Shown piece after piece: positions 35,944 to 44,884 of a stretch of 64,000 bases of DNA. This DNA comes from Halobellus rufus (GTDB taxonomy: Archaea; Halobacteriota; Halobacteria; Halobacteriales; Haloferacaceae). The position numbers and the translations under genes were made by a program. Each line of letters begins with the position of its first letter. Position 1 is the stretch's first letter. Below the pieces are notes generated by a model, which saw only the letters and a program-made list of their open reading frames with translations, did no database searches and was not told the DNA's origin. The stretch spans positions 1 through 64,000 of the forward strand of contig NZ_BBJO01000016.1 in the NCBI RefSeq assembly GCF_000739575.1, written 5' to 3'.

Positions 35944-36753
35944 TCACTCGTTCGTTGACCGCTCTCCCTCGTAGGCGTCGAACCAGCCGCTGACCGTCTG
36001 TTGGAGCGCTCCGGTGGTGCTCCCGAGGTTCAACATCTGGTAGCCGTTCGCCGCTTTTTCGTTGACATCGTCCATCCCGAAGCCGAGACCGGCGACGGGA
36101 ACACCTGCGTCGACGGCGTTCGAGCGGATCGTCTCGACGGCCTTCTGCACGTCCGGATGGTCGATTTCCCCGGGACAGCCGAGCGATACGGAGAGGTCGA
36201 GCGGGCCGATGAAGACGAACCCCAGTTCCGGGACATCTAAGATCGCCTCCAGATTTTCGACGGACGCCTCGGTTTCGATGGTCACGCCCACCATCGTCTC
36301 CCGGTCTTCGGCGGCGATGTAGTCGTCAGCGAGCCCCCAGCGTCGGGCCCGGGGAGAAGCCAGCCCCCGATGACCGGGGGCCCCATCGTAGCGGAACCGA
36401 GCGGATTTGACCGCCTTACGGACCTCTTCCGCCGTCTCCACGCGTGGGAGAAAGACGTTCCTGGCCCCGAGATCGAGAGCCTTCCGGACCAGCGTCGGGT
36501 CCGTATCGGGGAGTCTGACGAGCAGTTCGAGGTCCGTCCGTTCGGCCGCGCGTAGTAGGTCTTCCATCAGATTCGCGTCCCACGGATCCGGCCCACCGTG
36601 TTCGAGATCGATCCAGACGAAATCCACGTCGAGTTCACCGTAGAACTCCACGAGTGTGGGGCTGTACGTGTTGTCGAGCAGGCCGAGCGCAACGCCTCCG
36701 CTCTCTAACGTGTCTGCAAGGTCGTTCGTCGACGCTGGCTGATCCATAGACAT
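35944..36753 (-). CDS. HpcH/HpaI aldolase family protein
   Basis: A 269-residue class II pyruvate-dependent aldolase starting MSMDQPASTN at 36753. Motifs: FVWIDLEHGG, the substrate loop LLVRLPDTDP, VTIETEASVENLEAI with metal-binding Glu, and FIGPLDLSVSLG with metal-binding Asp. Members cleave or form 2-keto-3-hydroxy acids, as in 2,4-dihydroxyhept-2-ene-1,7-dioate aldolase. A real degradative pathway is not evident from neighbours. A GCCCCCG/CGGGGGC palindrome inside (36363-36381) is coding. Confidence 0.88.
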   Translation of the reverse strand: MSMDQPASTNDLADTLESGGVALGLLDNTYSPTLVEFYGELDVDFVWIDLEHGGPDPWDANLMEDLLRAAERTDLELLVRLPDTDPTLVRKALDLGARNVFLPRVETAEEVRKAVKSARFRYDGAPGHRGLASPRARRWGLADDYIAAEDRETMVGVTIETEASVENLEAILDVPELGFVFIGPLDLSVSLGCPGEIDHPDVQKAVETIRSNAVDAGVPVAGLGFGMDDVNEKAANGYQMLNLGSTTGALQQTVSGWFDAYEGERSTNE

Positions 36754-36930
36754 ATGTTCCGGCACGGGTCGGAAACGTCTACTGCACAGATAGCCATATT
36801 TAGTTGAGCGATTACAGCCGTACAACCGGCTTCGAGTGGGAAATGAGAGGGGGCGCTCTCGACGAATACGGCTGATTCACGGAGCGAAGGCACGGGTTCT
36901 GCAATGCGATCCCGACAAGCGTCCACACAG

Positions 36931-36936
36931 TTATCC
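36931..36936 (+). promoter_or_regulatory. TATA-like element of the DUF5789 gene
   Basis: TTATCC about 27 nt before the ATG at 36960, consistent with a leaderless mRNA. Confidence 0.5.
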
Positions 36937-36959
36937 GAATCGGACGCCTATCTGAAAGT

Positions 36960-37292
36960 ATGTCAGACGACAAACGAGACCGAGACGAGAACGCAGACGA
37001 CGACCAGCCACAACAGGCAGAGCGGAAGCAAGAGAGTGTGCGTAACCGCGCTACCGAAGACCGAGCAATGAGTGGCGACGCCGGTGGGCGGCTTGGTGAC
37101 CTCGACGAGGCACTCGAATCTCATACTTATCCAACCACGACAGATGAACTGGTTGGGGCCTACGGAGACTACGAGGTCGAAACGCAGGGTGGAACGGAGT
37201 CCCTCGAAGAAGTGCTCGCCTCAACCGACAACCAGACCTACGACTCCGCCGATGATGCCCGAAGTCGAATACTGGGGTTAATACATCGATAA
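36960..37292 (+). CDS. DUF5789 family protein
   Basis: A 110-residue acidic protein. The first 40 residues are a charged, probably disordered tail (DDKRDRDENADDDQPQQAER). The remainder matches the haloarchaeal DUF5789 domain: GDLDEALESHTYPTTTDEL, then YGDYEVETQGGTESLEEVL and SADDARSRILGLI. The domain is predicted helical and has no known activity; such proteins are abundant in haloarchaeal genomes. It lies upstream of the SDR gene with an intergenic gap of 77 bp, each with its own TATA-like element. Confidence 0.85.
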   Translation: MSDDKRDRDENADDDQPQQAERKQESVRNRATEDRAMSGDAGGRLGDLDEALESHTYPTTTDELVGAYGDYEVETQGGTESLEEVLASTDNQTYDSADDARSRILGLIHR

Positions 37293-37369
37293 CGGATCGC
37301 ACCGCCCCGATTTCTGTTCGGTCTCGAGATCGTCGCTACGCTTTTGTTATTTCGCTGTGATTTTCTCGT

Positions 37370-38131
37370 ATGGCTTCGTTCACTGACGGCGTCGCGGTCG
37401 TCACGGGCGGCGGATCGGGAATCGGCGAGACCACGGCGATCGAGTTCACCGAGCGCGGAGCGAGCGTCGTCGTCGCCGACGTCGACGTCGCGGGCGGCGA
37501 AGCGACCGTCGAGGCGATCAAGGAGGCCGGCGGCGACGCGCGGTTCGTCGAGACCGATGTCACCGACCCCGACGCGGCGCGAGAGATGGTTGACGTCGCG
37601 GTCGAGGAGTTCGGGGGGCTCGATTACGCGTTCAACAACGCCGGGATCGGCGGTGCGCAGACGCCGATCACCGACTACGACCCCGAGGACTGGCAGCGCG
37701 TCGTCGACGTGAACCTGGTTGGCGTATTCAACTGCCTGAAACCCGAGATCGAACAGATGCAGGCGGAGGATGGCGGTGCGATCGTCAACAACTCCTCGAT
37801 TCTGGGGCACGTCGGGTTCGCGTCCTCGTCGGGCTACGTCGCGGCGAAGCACGGGATATTGGGGCTGACGAAGACCGCTGCACTGGAGAACGGCGAGACC
37901 GGCGTCCGCGTCAACGCCGTCTGTCCGGGGTTCATCGAGACCCCCCTGCTGGAAGAAGGCGGGATCACCTCTGACCCGGAGATGCGGAAACAGATCGAGG
38001 GGCTGCACGCGATGAACCGGTTGGGGACGCCGCAGGAGATCGCCGACGCGGTCTGCTGGCTCTGCTCCTCGGAAGCGTCGTTCGTCACCGGTGAGGCGCT
38101 CGGCGTCGAGGGTGGCTACCTGAGTCGTTGA
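37370..38131 (+). CDS. SDR-family oxidoreductase
   Basis: A 253-residue short-chain dehydrogenase. NAD(P) binding: GGGSGIGE at about residues 13-20 and NNAGIGG. Catalytic residues: Ser in VNNSSILG, Tyr156 and Lys160 in YVAAKHG. The acidic DVDVAGGE after beta-2 suggests NAD preference. The C-terminal SSEASFVTGEALGVEGG is typical of the classical SDR group including glucose 1-dehydrogenase-like enzymes. Substrate cannot be assigned. TTTTGTTATTT at 37342-37352 provides its TATA element. Confidence 0.92.
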   Translation: MASFTDGVAVVTGGGSGIGETTAIEFTERGASVVVADVDVAGGEATVEAIKEAGGDARFVETDVTDPDAAREMVDVAVEEFGGLDYAFNNAGIGGAQTPITDYDPEDWQRVVDVNLVGVFNCLKPEIEQMQAEDGGAIVNNSSILGHVGFASSSGYVAAKHGILGLTKTAALENGETGVRVNAVCPGFIETPLLEEGGITSDPEMRKQIEGLHAMNRLGTPQEIADAVCWLCSSEASFVTGEALGVEGGYLSR

Positions 38132-38150
38132 GTCGAGGGAAGCGCGCTCC

Positions 38151-38609
38151 TCACCGTTCGTCGTCGCCTTCGTCTCCGGGCCGACCGTTGGCCGCCTCTC
38201 GGAGTTCGATCGCTCGCTCGCTGGAGACGTCCAGATCGGGGACGGGAACCGGTTCGTTGTCGTCGTCGATCGCGACGTAGATGAAGTGCGACTCGGTCGT
38301 GAGTTCGGCGTCGGCCGTGAGCGGGTCCTCGCTGAACGCGCGCAGGTAGACGTTCACGCTCGTCGTGCCCGCGTCGTAGACGTACGCCTTGATCAGCGCC
38401 GCGTTCCCGCGGGGGATCGGCCGGTGGAAGTCGACGCGCTCCATCCGCGCGGTGACGACCGGCTCGCCCGCGAAGCGCATCGCCGACATCGCCCCGACCT
38501 CGTCCATCCACTTGACGACGTTGCCCCCGTGGGCCACGTCGTTGTAGTTGATGTCGTTGGGTTGGACGAGCACGCGGTTCTCGACGTACGTCTCTTCGAG
38601 CGGGATCAT
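38151..38609 (-). CDS. Acyl-CoA thioesterase (hotdog fold)
   Basis: A 152-residue hotdog-fold thioesterase of the BFIT/cytosolic acyl-CoA hydrolase group. The signature is NDINYNDVAHGGNVVKWMDE, containing the catalytic Asn/Asp-type residues, followed by RMERVDFHRPIPRGN. It hydrolyses acyl-CoA to free acid and CoA; chain length is unknown. TATA-like CAATTAC on the minus strand near 38632-38638. It is convergent with the SDR gene, with only 19 bp between the stop codons. Confidence 0.9.
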   Translation of the reverse strand: MIPLEETYVENRVLVQPNDINYNDVAHGGNVVKWMDEVGAMSAMRFAGEPVVTARMERVDFHRPIPRGNAALIKAYVYDAGTTSVNVYLRAFSEDPLTADAELTTESHFIYVAIDDDNEPVPVPDLDVSSERAIELREAANGRPGDEGDDER

Positions 38610-38730
38610 TACCCGACGTTCCGCGACGTCCGTAATTGATCTGTCGTCTGCGGACCGGTCCGACAGCGCGGCACGGCCGGTCGACCCCCGACGCCGGGAC
38701 GCTTACGGTTCTCGACGCCCTTGTGCACCC

Positions 38731-39261
38731 GTGGACGAAGACGGACTCGTCATCGGACTCACCGCGGTGCTCGCCGGGACGACGGTGCTCTTCGTCGTCC
38801 TCGGATTCGCCTATCAGCCGCTGTTGCTGCTGTTCGCGACCATCTTCGGCGCGGCGACGTATCTGCTCTGGTACCACGCGAGCGGGCGACTCGGCGAGCG
38901 AGTCCGGCGGACGGCCGCGAACGCCGAGCGCGGGCGTCGGCGGCGCGCCACCGCGGCCGGGCGGGGACCGCGAGACTTCCAGGGATTCGGCCCGGGCCGG
39001 CGCGCGTCCGCCGGGGGCCAACGCCGGCAGCGACGCGAAGCCGCCGGTGAGCGACGACGGTCGGGCGGCGCGCGAGGCGACCCGAACGAGCCGACGCTCG
39101 CGGAGGCGTACCGGACGCTCGGCCTCGACGCCGACGCCGACGACGCGGCGGTGAAAGCCGCCTACCGCGAGCGCGTGAAGACTACCCATCCCGACACCGA
39201 CGGTGGCGACGAGGAGCAGTTCAAGCGCGTGAACCGCGCGTACGAACGCATCAGGGAGTGA
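38731..39261 (+). CDS. J-domain membrane protein
   Basis: A 176-residue protein with a GTG start at 38731 (VDEDGLVIGL). Two hydrophobic segments (about residues 6-28 and 30-48) anchor it, an Arg/Gly-rich linker follows, and the last 65 residues are a DnaJ domain with the HPD motif in TTHPDTDGGDE and an RVNRAYERIRE helix. It should recruit DnaK (Hsp70) to the cytosolic face of the membrane. The long linker (about 60 residues) rich in Arg is probably disordered. A TTACGG sequence near 38703 sits about 28 nt upstream. Confidence 0.85.
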   Translation: MDEDGLVIGLTAVLAGTTVLFVVLGFAYQPLLLLFATIFGAATYLLWYHASGRLGERVRRTAANAERGRRRRATAAGRGPRDFQGFGPGRRASAGGQRRQRREAAGERRRSGGARGDPNEPTLAEAYRTLGLDADADDAAVKAAYRERVKTTHPDTDGGDEEQFKRVNRAYERIRE

Positions 39262-39382
39262 GTCGAGCGGGCGGGAGTGACCGATCGACCGGGAGTGAGT
39301 CGATGACGATATCTGGGCCCCGCATCTCCGACAGCGTCTCGGTAGCGTTACTGTGACACGGCAACCCACACCACGAAAAGGG

Positions 39383-39388
39383 TTTTAG
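39383..39388 (+). promoter_or_regulatory. TATA box of the GTPBP gene
   Basis: TTTTAG about 26 nt before the ATG at 39412, with a clear BRE-like purine stretch (GAAAAGG) immediately upstream. Confidence 0.6.
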
Positions 39389-39411
39389 CGGGTGCTTCCC
39401 TATCCGCGGCC

Positions 39412-41028
39412 ATGAGCGCTGATCGGGCCGTACTGGAATCGGCCCTCGAGCGCGGAGAGGAGGAGGGCGGCAACGTCGAGTTCAAAGAGCGGCTCTCGCG
39501 AGAGCTGCACCTCGCCGACGGTCGCCTGGAGAGCCTGGCGGCGCAACTGCGTCACCGCGTGCTCTCCGGGGACGGCACGGCGACCTACGTCGTCGGCGTG
39601 ACCGACGACGGCGGGATCGCCGGGATCGCCCCCGAGAAGTTCTCCGAATCGATGGACGTCCTCTCGATTCTCGCAGAGGAGGCCGGCGCACACATCGAGG
39701 ACGTCGAGACGTGGGGGGTCGGCGACGACGGCGACCGCGGACTCGTCGGTGTCGCGACCGTTCAGGAGGGTGCGATGCTCGACGTCGACGAGGACCACCT
39801 CGTCGTCGGGACCGCGGGCCACGTCGACCACGGGAAGTCGACGCTCGTCGGCTCGCTCGTCACCGGCACGGCCGACGACGGGCAGGGACAGACCCGCGGC
39901 TTCCTGGACGTTCAGCCTCACGAAGTCGAACGCGGTCTCTCGGCGGACCTCTCGTATGCGGTCTACGGGTTCACCGACGAGGGGACGGTCCACATGGACA
40001 ACCCGCACCGCAAATCCGACCGCGCTCGCGTGGTCGAGGAGTCCGACCGGCTGGTCTCCTTCGTCGACACCGTCGGCCACGAGCCGTGGCTGCGGACGAC
40101 CATCCGCGGGCTCGTCGGCCAGCGCCTCGATTACGGCCTGATCGTCGTCGCCGCCGACGACGGCCCGACGAAGACGACCAGAGAGCACCTCGGCATCCTG
40201 CTGGCGATGGAGCTCCCGACGGTCGTCGCGATCACGAAGGCCGACGCGGTCGAGGCAGACCGGCTCGCCGAAGTCGAGCGCGAGGTCGAGCGGCTGCTGC
40301 GGGATGTCGGACGGACGCCGCTGCGGGTCGATCGCCACGGCGTCGACGCCGCCGTGGACGAGATCAGCGACTCGGTCGTGCCGGTGCTGACGACCAGCGC
40401 GGTGACGATGGATGGCCTCGACGACCTCGATGCGATGTTCGAACAGCTCCCGAAGACGACCCGGGAGTCGGGCGCGGACTTCCGGATGTACGTCGACCGG
40501 ACCTACTCGGTGACGGGGGTCGGTGCGGTCGCCTCCGGCACCGTCGACGCCGGCAGCGTCGAGGCCGGCGACGAACTCCTGGTGGGACCGATGCCCAATG
40601 GAGACTTCCGCGAGGTCGAGGTCCGCTCGATCGAGATGCACCACCACCGCGTCGACCGGGCGAAGGCGGGCCGGATCGTCGGTATCGCGCTGAAAGGCGT
40701 CAGCGAGGCCGAGATCGAGCGCGGGATGGCGCTGCTCTCTCCCGCGGCCGACCCCGACGCGGTCCGCTCCTTCGAGGCCGAGGTGATGGTTCTCAACCAT
40801 CCGACGCGGATCCGCGAGGGGTACGAGCCAGTCGTCCATCTGGAGACGGTGAGCGAGGCGGTCGTGTTCAAACCCGAGGGCGGGCAGTTGCTCCCCGGCG
40901 ACACCGGGACCGCGACGGTTGAGTTCAAGTTCCGGCCGTACTTCGTCGAGGAGGGCCAGCGCTTCGTCTTCCGCGAGGGCCAGTCGAAGGGCGTCGGAAC
41001 CGTCGTCGACGTCGGCGGGACGGAGTAG
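39412..41028 (+). CDS. GTPBP1/2-like translational GTPase
   Basis: A 538-residue EF-Tu-like GTPase. An N-terminal domain of about 125 residues (KERLSRELHLADGRLESLAAQLRHR region) precedes the G domain: G1 is GHVDHGKS at 136-143, G3 DTVGHEPW and G4 TKAD. Domains II and III with TGVGAVASGTV and the C-terminal strand GTATVEFKF follow. The organisation matches GTPBP1-family proteins, linked in eukaryotes to ribosome rescue or mRNA turnover; the archaeal role is unknown. It is not SelB or aEF1A: the N-terminal domain and length differ. Confidence 0.9.
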   Translation: MSADRAVLESALERGEEEGGNVEFKERLSRELHLADGRLESLAAQLRHRVLSGDGTATYVVGVTDDGGIAGIAPEKFSESMDVLSILAEEAGAHIEDVETWGVGDDGDRGLVGVATVQEGAMLDVDEDHLVVGTAGHVDHGKSTLVGSLVTGTADDGQGQTRGFLDVQPHEVERGLSADLSYAVYGFTDEGTVHMDNPHRKSDRARVVEESDRLVSFVDTVGHEPWLRTTIRGLVGQRLDYGLIVVAADDGPTKTTREHLGILLAMELPTVVAITKADAVEADRLAEVEREVERLLRDVGRTPLRVDRHGVDAAVDEISDSVVPVLTTSAVTMDGLDDLDAMFEQLPKTTRESGADFRMYVDRTYSVTGVGAVASGTVDAGSVEAGDELLVGPMPNGDFREVEVRSIEMHHHRVDRAKAGRIVGIALKGVSEAEIERGMALLSPAADPDAVRSFEAEVMVLNHPTRIREGYEPVVHLETVSEAVVFKPEGGQLLPGDTGTATVEFKFRPYFVEEGQRFVFREGQSKGVGTVVDVGGTE

Positions 41029-41105
41029 CTGGGTCGACGGGAGACGGGACGTCGGCAAAACCGACGGCGCGACGTTGAAGTCCGCCGGGGTCCGAGTGTC
41101 CCGTA

Positions 41106-42398
41106 ATGGTATCCACGGCCGCGATCGCGCTCGTCGTTCTTCTCGGGGGCGTACAGTTACTGGAGACGGTGCTCGACCGGCTGAACCTCCGGTACGGCGC
41201 TCGCGCCGTCCGCGACGCCGACGCGTGGGTCCGATCGGCGCTCGACGTCGACGACCCCGACGAGATGCTGGCGTATCAGCGCTCGAAGACGGTTCTCTCG
41301 AACGTCCAGTCGTGGCTCGGCGTCCTCGTCGTGCTGGCCGTCGTCGTGTCGGGGCTCTACGGCGACGTCGCGACGATGCTCTCGGGAACCGGCCTTCCGA
41401 GCGTCGCACAGGGCGTCCTGCTCCTCGCGGGGGCAGTCCTCGCCGGGCGGCTCTTCTCCGTTCCCTTCGACCTCTACGAGACGTTCGTCGTCGAGGAGCG
41501 CTTCGGATTCAATAACCAGACGCCGCTGCTGTGGCTGCGTGACCTCCTCGTCGGGACGGTCCTCGCGCTCGTTCTCGGTGGCGTCATCGCGGGGGCTGTC
41601 CTCCTCGCCGTCGAAGCGCTGCCCACACTCTGGCCGGTCGTCGGCTGGGCGCTCGTGGTCGGCTTCTCGCTTTCGATGATGGTCATCTACCCGCGCGTCG
41701 TCGCGCCACTTTTCAACGACTTCGAGCCGATCGAGTCCGGCGAGCTCAGGGAGGCCGTCGACGACGTCTTCGAGCGCGCGGGCTTCTCCTGCGAACAGGT
41801 CTACGAGATGGACGCCAGCCGGCGCTCCTCGCACTCGAACGCCTACTTCGTCGGGTTCGGCAGAGCCAAGCGGGTCGTCCTCTTCGACACGCTCGTCGAG
41901 CAGATGGATCGCGAGGCGATTCAGGCGGTCCTGGCGCACGAACTCGCCCACTGGAAGCGAAACCACATCTGGAAGCAGTTGGCCGCCTCAGCCGTCCAGA
42001 TGGCCGTCGTCTTCGCGTTCCTCTGGTGGGTGACGACGTCGCAGTGGGTGTACGCCGCGTTCGGCCTGCCCGCGGAGACGTACGCCGCCCTCGGGATCGG
42101 CCTGCTGTACGCCGGGCCGCTGCTCTCGCTTTCGGCACCGCTGACCAATCAACTGTCACTCGCACACGAGCGCGAGGCCGACGACTTCGCCGCGCAGACG
42201 ATGGGCGAAATCGAGTCGATGACGCGCGCGCTGGAGACGCTCGCTGGCGAGAACCTCTCCAATCCGTTCCCGCACCCGGCCTACGCTGCGTTCCATATGA
42301 CGCATCCGCCGATCCCCGAGCGGATCCGTCGGCTTCGCGAACAGCACGGCGAGGGGGCTGGCGAGCGCGATATCGAGGTACCGCCGTCGGCCACGTAG
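41106..42398 (+). CDS. M48 metallopeptidase, Ste24/CAAX-protease type
   Basis: A 430-residue membrane protease. Zinc ligands are His278 and His282 in HELAHWKRN, with catalytic Glu279, and a third Glu in EREADDFAAQ near residue 356. About seven hydrophobic segments surround it, giving the Ste24 topology rather than the short HtpX form. In eukaryotes Ste24 removes CAAX tripeptides from prenylated proteins; archaea lack most of that pathway, so substrates here are probably misfolded or membrane proteins. The extra FDLYETFVVEERFGFNNQTP loop is characteristic of Ste24. Confidence 0.92.
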   Translation: MVSTAAIALVVLLGGVQLLETVLDRLNLRYGARAVRDADAWVRSALDVDDPDEMLAYQRSKTVLSNVQSWLGVLVVLAVVVSGLYGDVATMLSGTGLPSVAQGVLLLAGAVLAGRLFSVPFDLYETFVVEERFGFNNQTPLLWLRDLLVGTVLALVLGGVIAGAVLLAVEALPTLWPVVGWALVVGFSLSMMVIYPRVVAPLFNDFEPIESGELREAVDDVFERAGFSCEQVYEMDASRRSSHSNAYFVGFGRAKRVVLFDTLVEQMDREAIQAVLAHELAHWKRNHIWKQLAASAVQMAVVFAFLWWVTTSQWVYAAFGLPAETYAALGIGLLYAGPLLSLSAPLTNQLSLAHEREADDFAAQTMGEIESMTRALETLAGENLSNPFPHPAYAAFHMTHPPIPERIRRLREQHGEGAGERDIEVPPSAT

Positions 42399-42435
42399 CG
42401 AGCGCGGTGTCTGCGTTTGTAGCGAGGGCGCTCGG

Positions 42436-42921
42436 TCACTCGACCCGTACGTAGCCGCCGTCGCGCTCGGCGGCCAGATCCAAGAGCACGGCCCACCCGA
42501 GGATGCGCTCGACGCGCTCGCGCCACACGTCCCGCCAGTCGCCGGCGGCGCGGTGGGTCTCCCAGACGGGGACGCGTTCTTCGAACTCGTCGAACACCTC
42601 GTCGACGGTCCGTGGCTCGGAACTGAGACTGTCGAGCACCTCCCGCGCGCCGTAGACGCGTTCGCGAAACGCCGTACGGACCTGTTCGGGTGTCGGCTCC
42701 CGCTGTTTCCTGACGAACCCCGACGGTGTCTCCTCGGCGAGTTCGAGCGCCCGGAGGAAGGTGAGCCACGTCCGGGCGACGTCGCGACTGGGGAAACCGA
42801 CCCGGCGCATCAGACGGGCACAGCAGTCGTCCTCGGTTCCGGGGACGAGCGGGACGGCGCGCTGGGCGTCGGCGACGAGGTCGAGCGACTCCGGGGGTTC
42901 GGGGAGGAGTTTGAAGCGCAT
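42436..42921 (-). CDS. Uncharacterised haloarchaeal protein downstream of mch
   Basis: A 161-residue cytoplasmic protein starting MRFKLLPEPP. It looks like a helical, winged-helix-like domain (CARLMRRVGFPSRDVARTWLTF, then VDEVFDEFEERVPVWETH and DVWRERVERILGWAVLL). It begins 10 bp after the mch stop, and the mch-proximal GGAGGG just before the ATG is a Shine-Dalgarno sequence, so the two genes form an operon and this one is translated from an internal site. I do not recognise a named family; a link to one-carbon metabolism is only suggested by the operon. Confidence 0.72.
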   Translation of the reverse strand: MRFKLLPEPPESLDLVADAQRAVPLVPGTEDDCCARLMRRVGFPSRDVARTWLTFLRALELAEETPSGFVRKQREPTPEQVRTAFRERVYGAREVLDSLSSEPRTVDEVFDEFEERVPVWETHRAAGDWRDVWRERVERILGWAVLLDLAAERDGGYVRVE

Positions 42922-42931
42922 CGGTTCCCTC

Positions 42932-43876
42932 CTAGGAACGGTAGTCGAACGAGTCGGCCAGGAGTTCCTCGCTCTTCTCACCGTGGACGTACGTCGGGCC
43001 GTCGACGACGTCTACCGTCACCTTCGCGGGCGCGAAGATCGTCTCGGGCACCTCGTAGAAGTCCCAGCCCGCGTCGTCGAAGATTTGCTCGAACGGCGTG
43101 CCGTACTCCTCGCCTGCGCTGGAGGGCACCGCGTCGAACTCCTCGAAGTCTTCGGCGACCGTGAGGTGCACTTCGCCGCCGTAGGCGACGGCGTCGTTCG
43201 TGCGGGCCATCGCGACGCTCTCGTCGTAGCTGACCGGCGCGACCGGCGCGGAGCCGAACGCCGACTGGACGTTGCGGACGTCGTAGCCGAGTTCGAAGAG
43301 CCGGAAGCACGCGAGTTCGGCGGCCCGGGCGGCCCCGGTGACGCTGCCGACGGTCGAGCCCGTGGCGTACGAGGGGAGGAAGACCGCACTGGGTTCGACG
43401 CCCGTCTGTTCGGCGACGTGCGCTGCGATCCGGTCGCCGGGGAGGTCGATGCTCTCGACAGCGAGGACGGTGAGGTCGAACTCGTCGAAGTACTCCATCG
43501 CGTGGAACTCGTCCTCCTCGGCGACGAGCGCGCGGGCGGGCCCGGAACCGAGGCCGTCGTACGGCGGGTCCTCGAAGGTGAGTTCCCACCCGGCCTTCTG
43601 CGAGCCGAGAAGTGAGAGCGCGGGGTGGTCGGTCTGCAGTTCGATATACGGTGTGGGCGCGCCCGCGACGTCGTCCATCCGCGATTGGACGGTCGAGAGG
43701 CCCGCCGTCTGGATCTCCGCGAGCAGCATTCCGGCCTCGATGCCGCCGGGCGAGTCCACACCGAAGTCGAGGACGGTCGCCCCCGACTCGAGTTCGTGCG
43801 GGACGACGCGGAGTTCCTCCGCGAAGTCGATGGCCTCATCGACGAGTTCGATGGCCATCCGATTGATCGAATCCAT
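42932..43876 (-). CDS. mch: Methenyltetrahydromethanopterin cyclohydrolase
   Basis: A 314-residue Mch starting MDSINRMAIE at 43876. It interconverts 5,10-methenyl- and 10- or 5-formyl-tetrahydropterin in C1 metabolism. Signatures: TVLDFGVDSPGG, AGWELTFEDPPYDGLGSGPARAL and FAPAKVTVDVV. Haloarchaea use folate-type C1 carriers yet keep this methanogen-type enzyme; its substrate in them is thought to be a folate derivative. The minus-strand TATA element CTTTA (43901-43905) is about 27 nt upstream. The following 161-residue gene is co-transcribed. Confidence 0.94.
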   Translation of the reverse strand: MDSINRMAIELVDEAIDFAEELRVVPHELESGATVLDFGVDSPGGIEAGMLLAEIQTAGLSTVQSRMDDVAGAPTPYIELQTDHPALSLLGSQKAGWELTFEDPPYDGLGSGPARALVAEEDEFHAMEYFDEFDLTVLAVESIDLPGDRIAAHVAEQTGVEPSAVFLPSYATGSTVGSVTGAARAAELACFRLFELGYDVRNVQSAFGSAPVAPVSYDESVAMARTNDAVAYGGEVHLTVAEDFEEFDAVPSSAGEEYGTPFEQIFDDAGWDFYEVPETIFAPAKVTVDVVDGPTYVHGEKSEELLADSFDYRS

Positions 43877-43900
43877 ACAGGGCCGTTGGGCGTGATACGG

Positions 43901-43905
43901 TAAAG
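43901..43905 (-). promoter_or_regulatory. TATA box of mch
   Basis: Minus-strand CTTTA in GTCTTTACCG, about 27 nt before the mch ATG at 43876. Confidence 0.55.
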
Positions 43906-44115
43906 ACGTTGGTTGTGTGGCCCGCACGGGACCGTTCGTCGTGTCCGAATTGTTGTATACAATGAAACAAAAACCATCTCGATCTCATCTCAGAACTCGA
44001 AGCACGGCGCGTGATTTTGAGCACGCTCTAGCACGTTCGGCGCACTCCACGGCTCCGAAGCGTCATCCACCGCGATGGCAACGGGACTTTACGTGCTTCT
44101 CCCCTACGTCGATGC

Positions 44116-44736
44116 GTGAATTCTCACGACGTTCGGCGAGCGTGGGCAGACCGCTCCGGAGCGTACTCCCCGGAGTACTACGCCTACCACGGTCCGAACG
44201 AGACGAGCGATCGCCTCTGCGGCATTCTCGACCGGTTCCTCGATCGAAACGCGGCCGTCTTGGAGCTCGGGTGTAGCTCGGGCCGCCACCTCGCGTCTCT
44301 CTACGACCTCGGCTTCGAGAACCTCTCCGGTATCGACATCAACGACAGCGCCTTCGAGGTGATGGAGAGCGAGTACCCCGAACTGGCTGCGGCCGGAACG
44401 TTCTATCGTCGCCCGATCGAGGATGTCGTCGTCGAATTCGACGACGACGAGTTCGACGCGGTCTACTCCGTCGAGACGCTCCAGCACATCCACCCGGAGT
44501 CTGAGTGGGTGTTCGAGGAACTCGCCCGAATCACGTCCGAAGTACTCGTCACCGTGGAGAACGAGGGGGATTCGGGAGACGCAGCAGTGACCGATCCGGG
44601 AGTGAACTACGTCGACGGCGAGTTCCCGCTCTACTACCGCGATTGGAACGCGGTGTTCACCGAGCTGGGATTCGCCGAAATTGAGGCCAGCGTCGGACAG
44701 CGAGATACCGTCCGGACGTTCCGAGCCGCGCCCTGA
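44116..44736 (+). CDS. Class I SAM-dependent methyltransferase
   Basis: A 206-residue methyltransferase with a GTG start at 44116. SAM-binding motif I is VLELGCSSGRHLASL, followed by the acidic LSGIDIN, and motif post-II YSVETLQHIHPESEWVFEELARI. The group is often annotated as ubiquinone/menaquinone or glycan methyltransferases. It lies just upstream of the glycosylation locus and may methylate a sugar, as haloarchaeal N-glycans can carry methylated uronic acids, but this is inference. TATA-like CTTTACG at about 44087-44093 sits 27 nt upstream, favouring the GTG start. Confidence 0.85.
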   Translation: MNSHDVRRAWADRSGAYSPEYYAYHGPNETSDRLCGILDRFLDRNAAVLELGCSSGRHLASLYDLGFENLSGIDINDSAFEVMESEYPELAAAGTFYRRPIEDVVVEFDDDEFDAVYSVETLQHIHPESEWVFEELARITSEVLVTVENEGDSGDAAVTDPGVNYVDGEFPLYYRDWNAVFTELGFAEIEASVGQRDTVRTFRAAP

Positions 44737-44884
44737 CGGAGCTACCGAGGGCGACGACCGCCTGCGTTTCTGCCGACGTCGCTTCCGACTCGCTCAGCGC
44801 CGAGCGTGGTGACTGCGGGTCAAGTCTTCGGGAGTGAACGGATTGTTAAAATATCGCGAGTGTCGTAGCCGGATCGAACCGGAG

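Noticed and set aside
36363-36381. GCCCCCG/CGGGGGC palindrome resembling an IS end
   Set aside because: It lies inside the HpaI-type aldolase and encodes the conserved GHRGLAS region in frame.
44860-44884. tRNA-like word GATCGAACC
   Set aside because: No matching acceptor, anticodon or T-loop stems surround it; no tRNA gene was found in the window.
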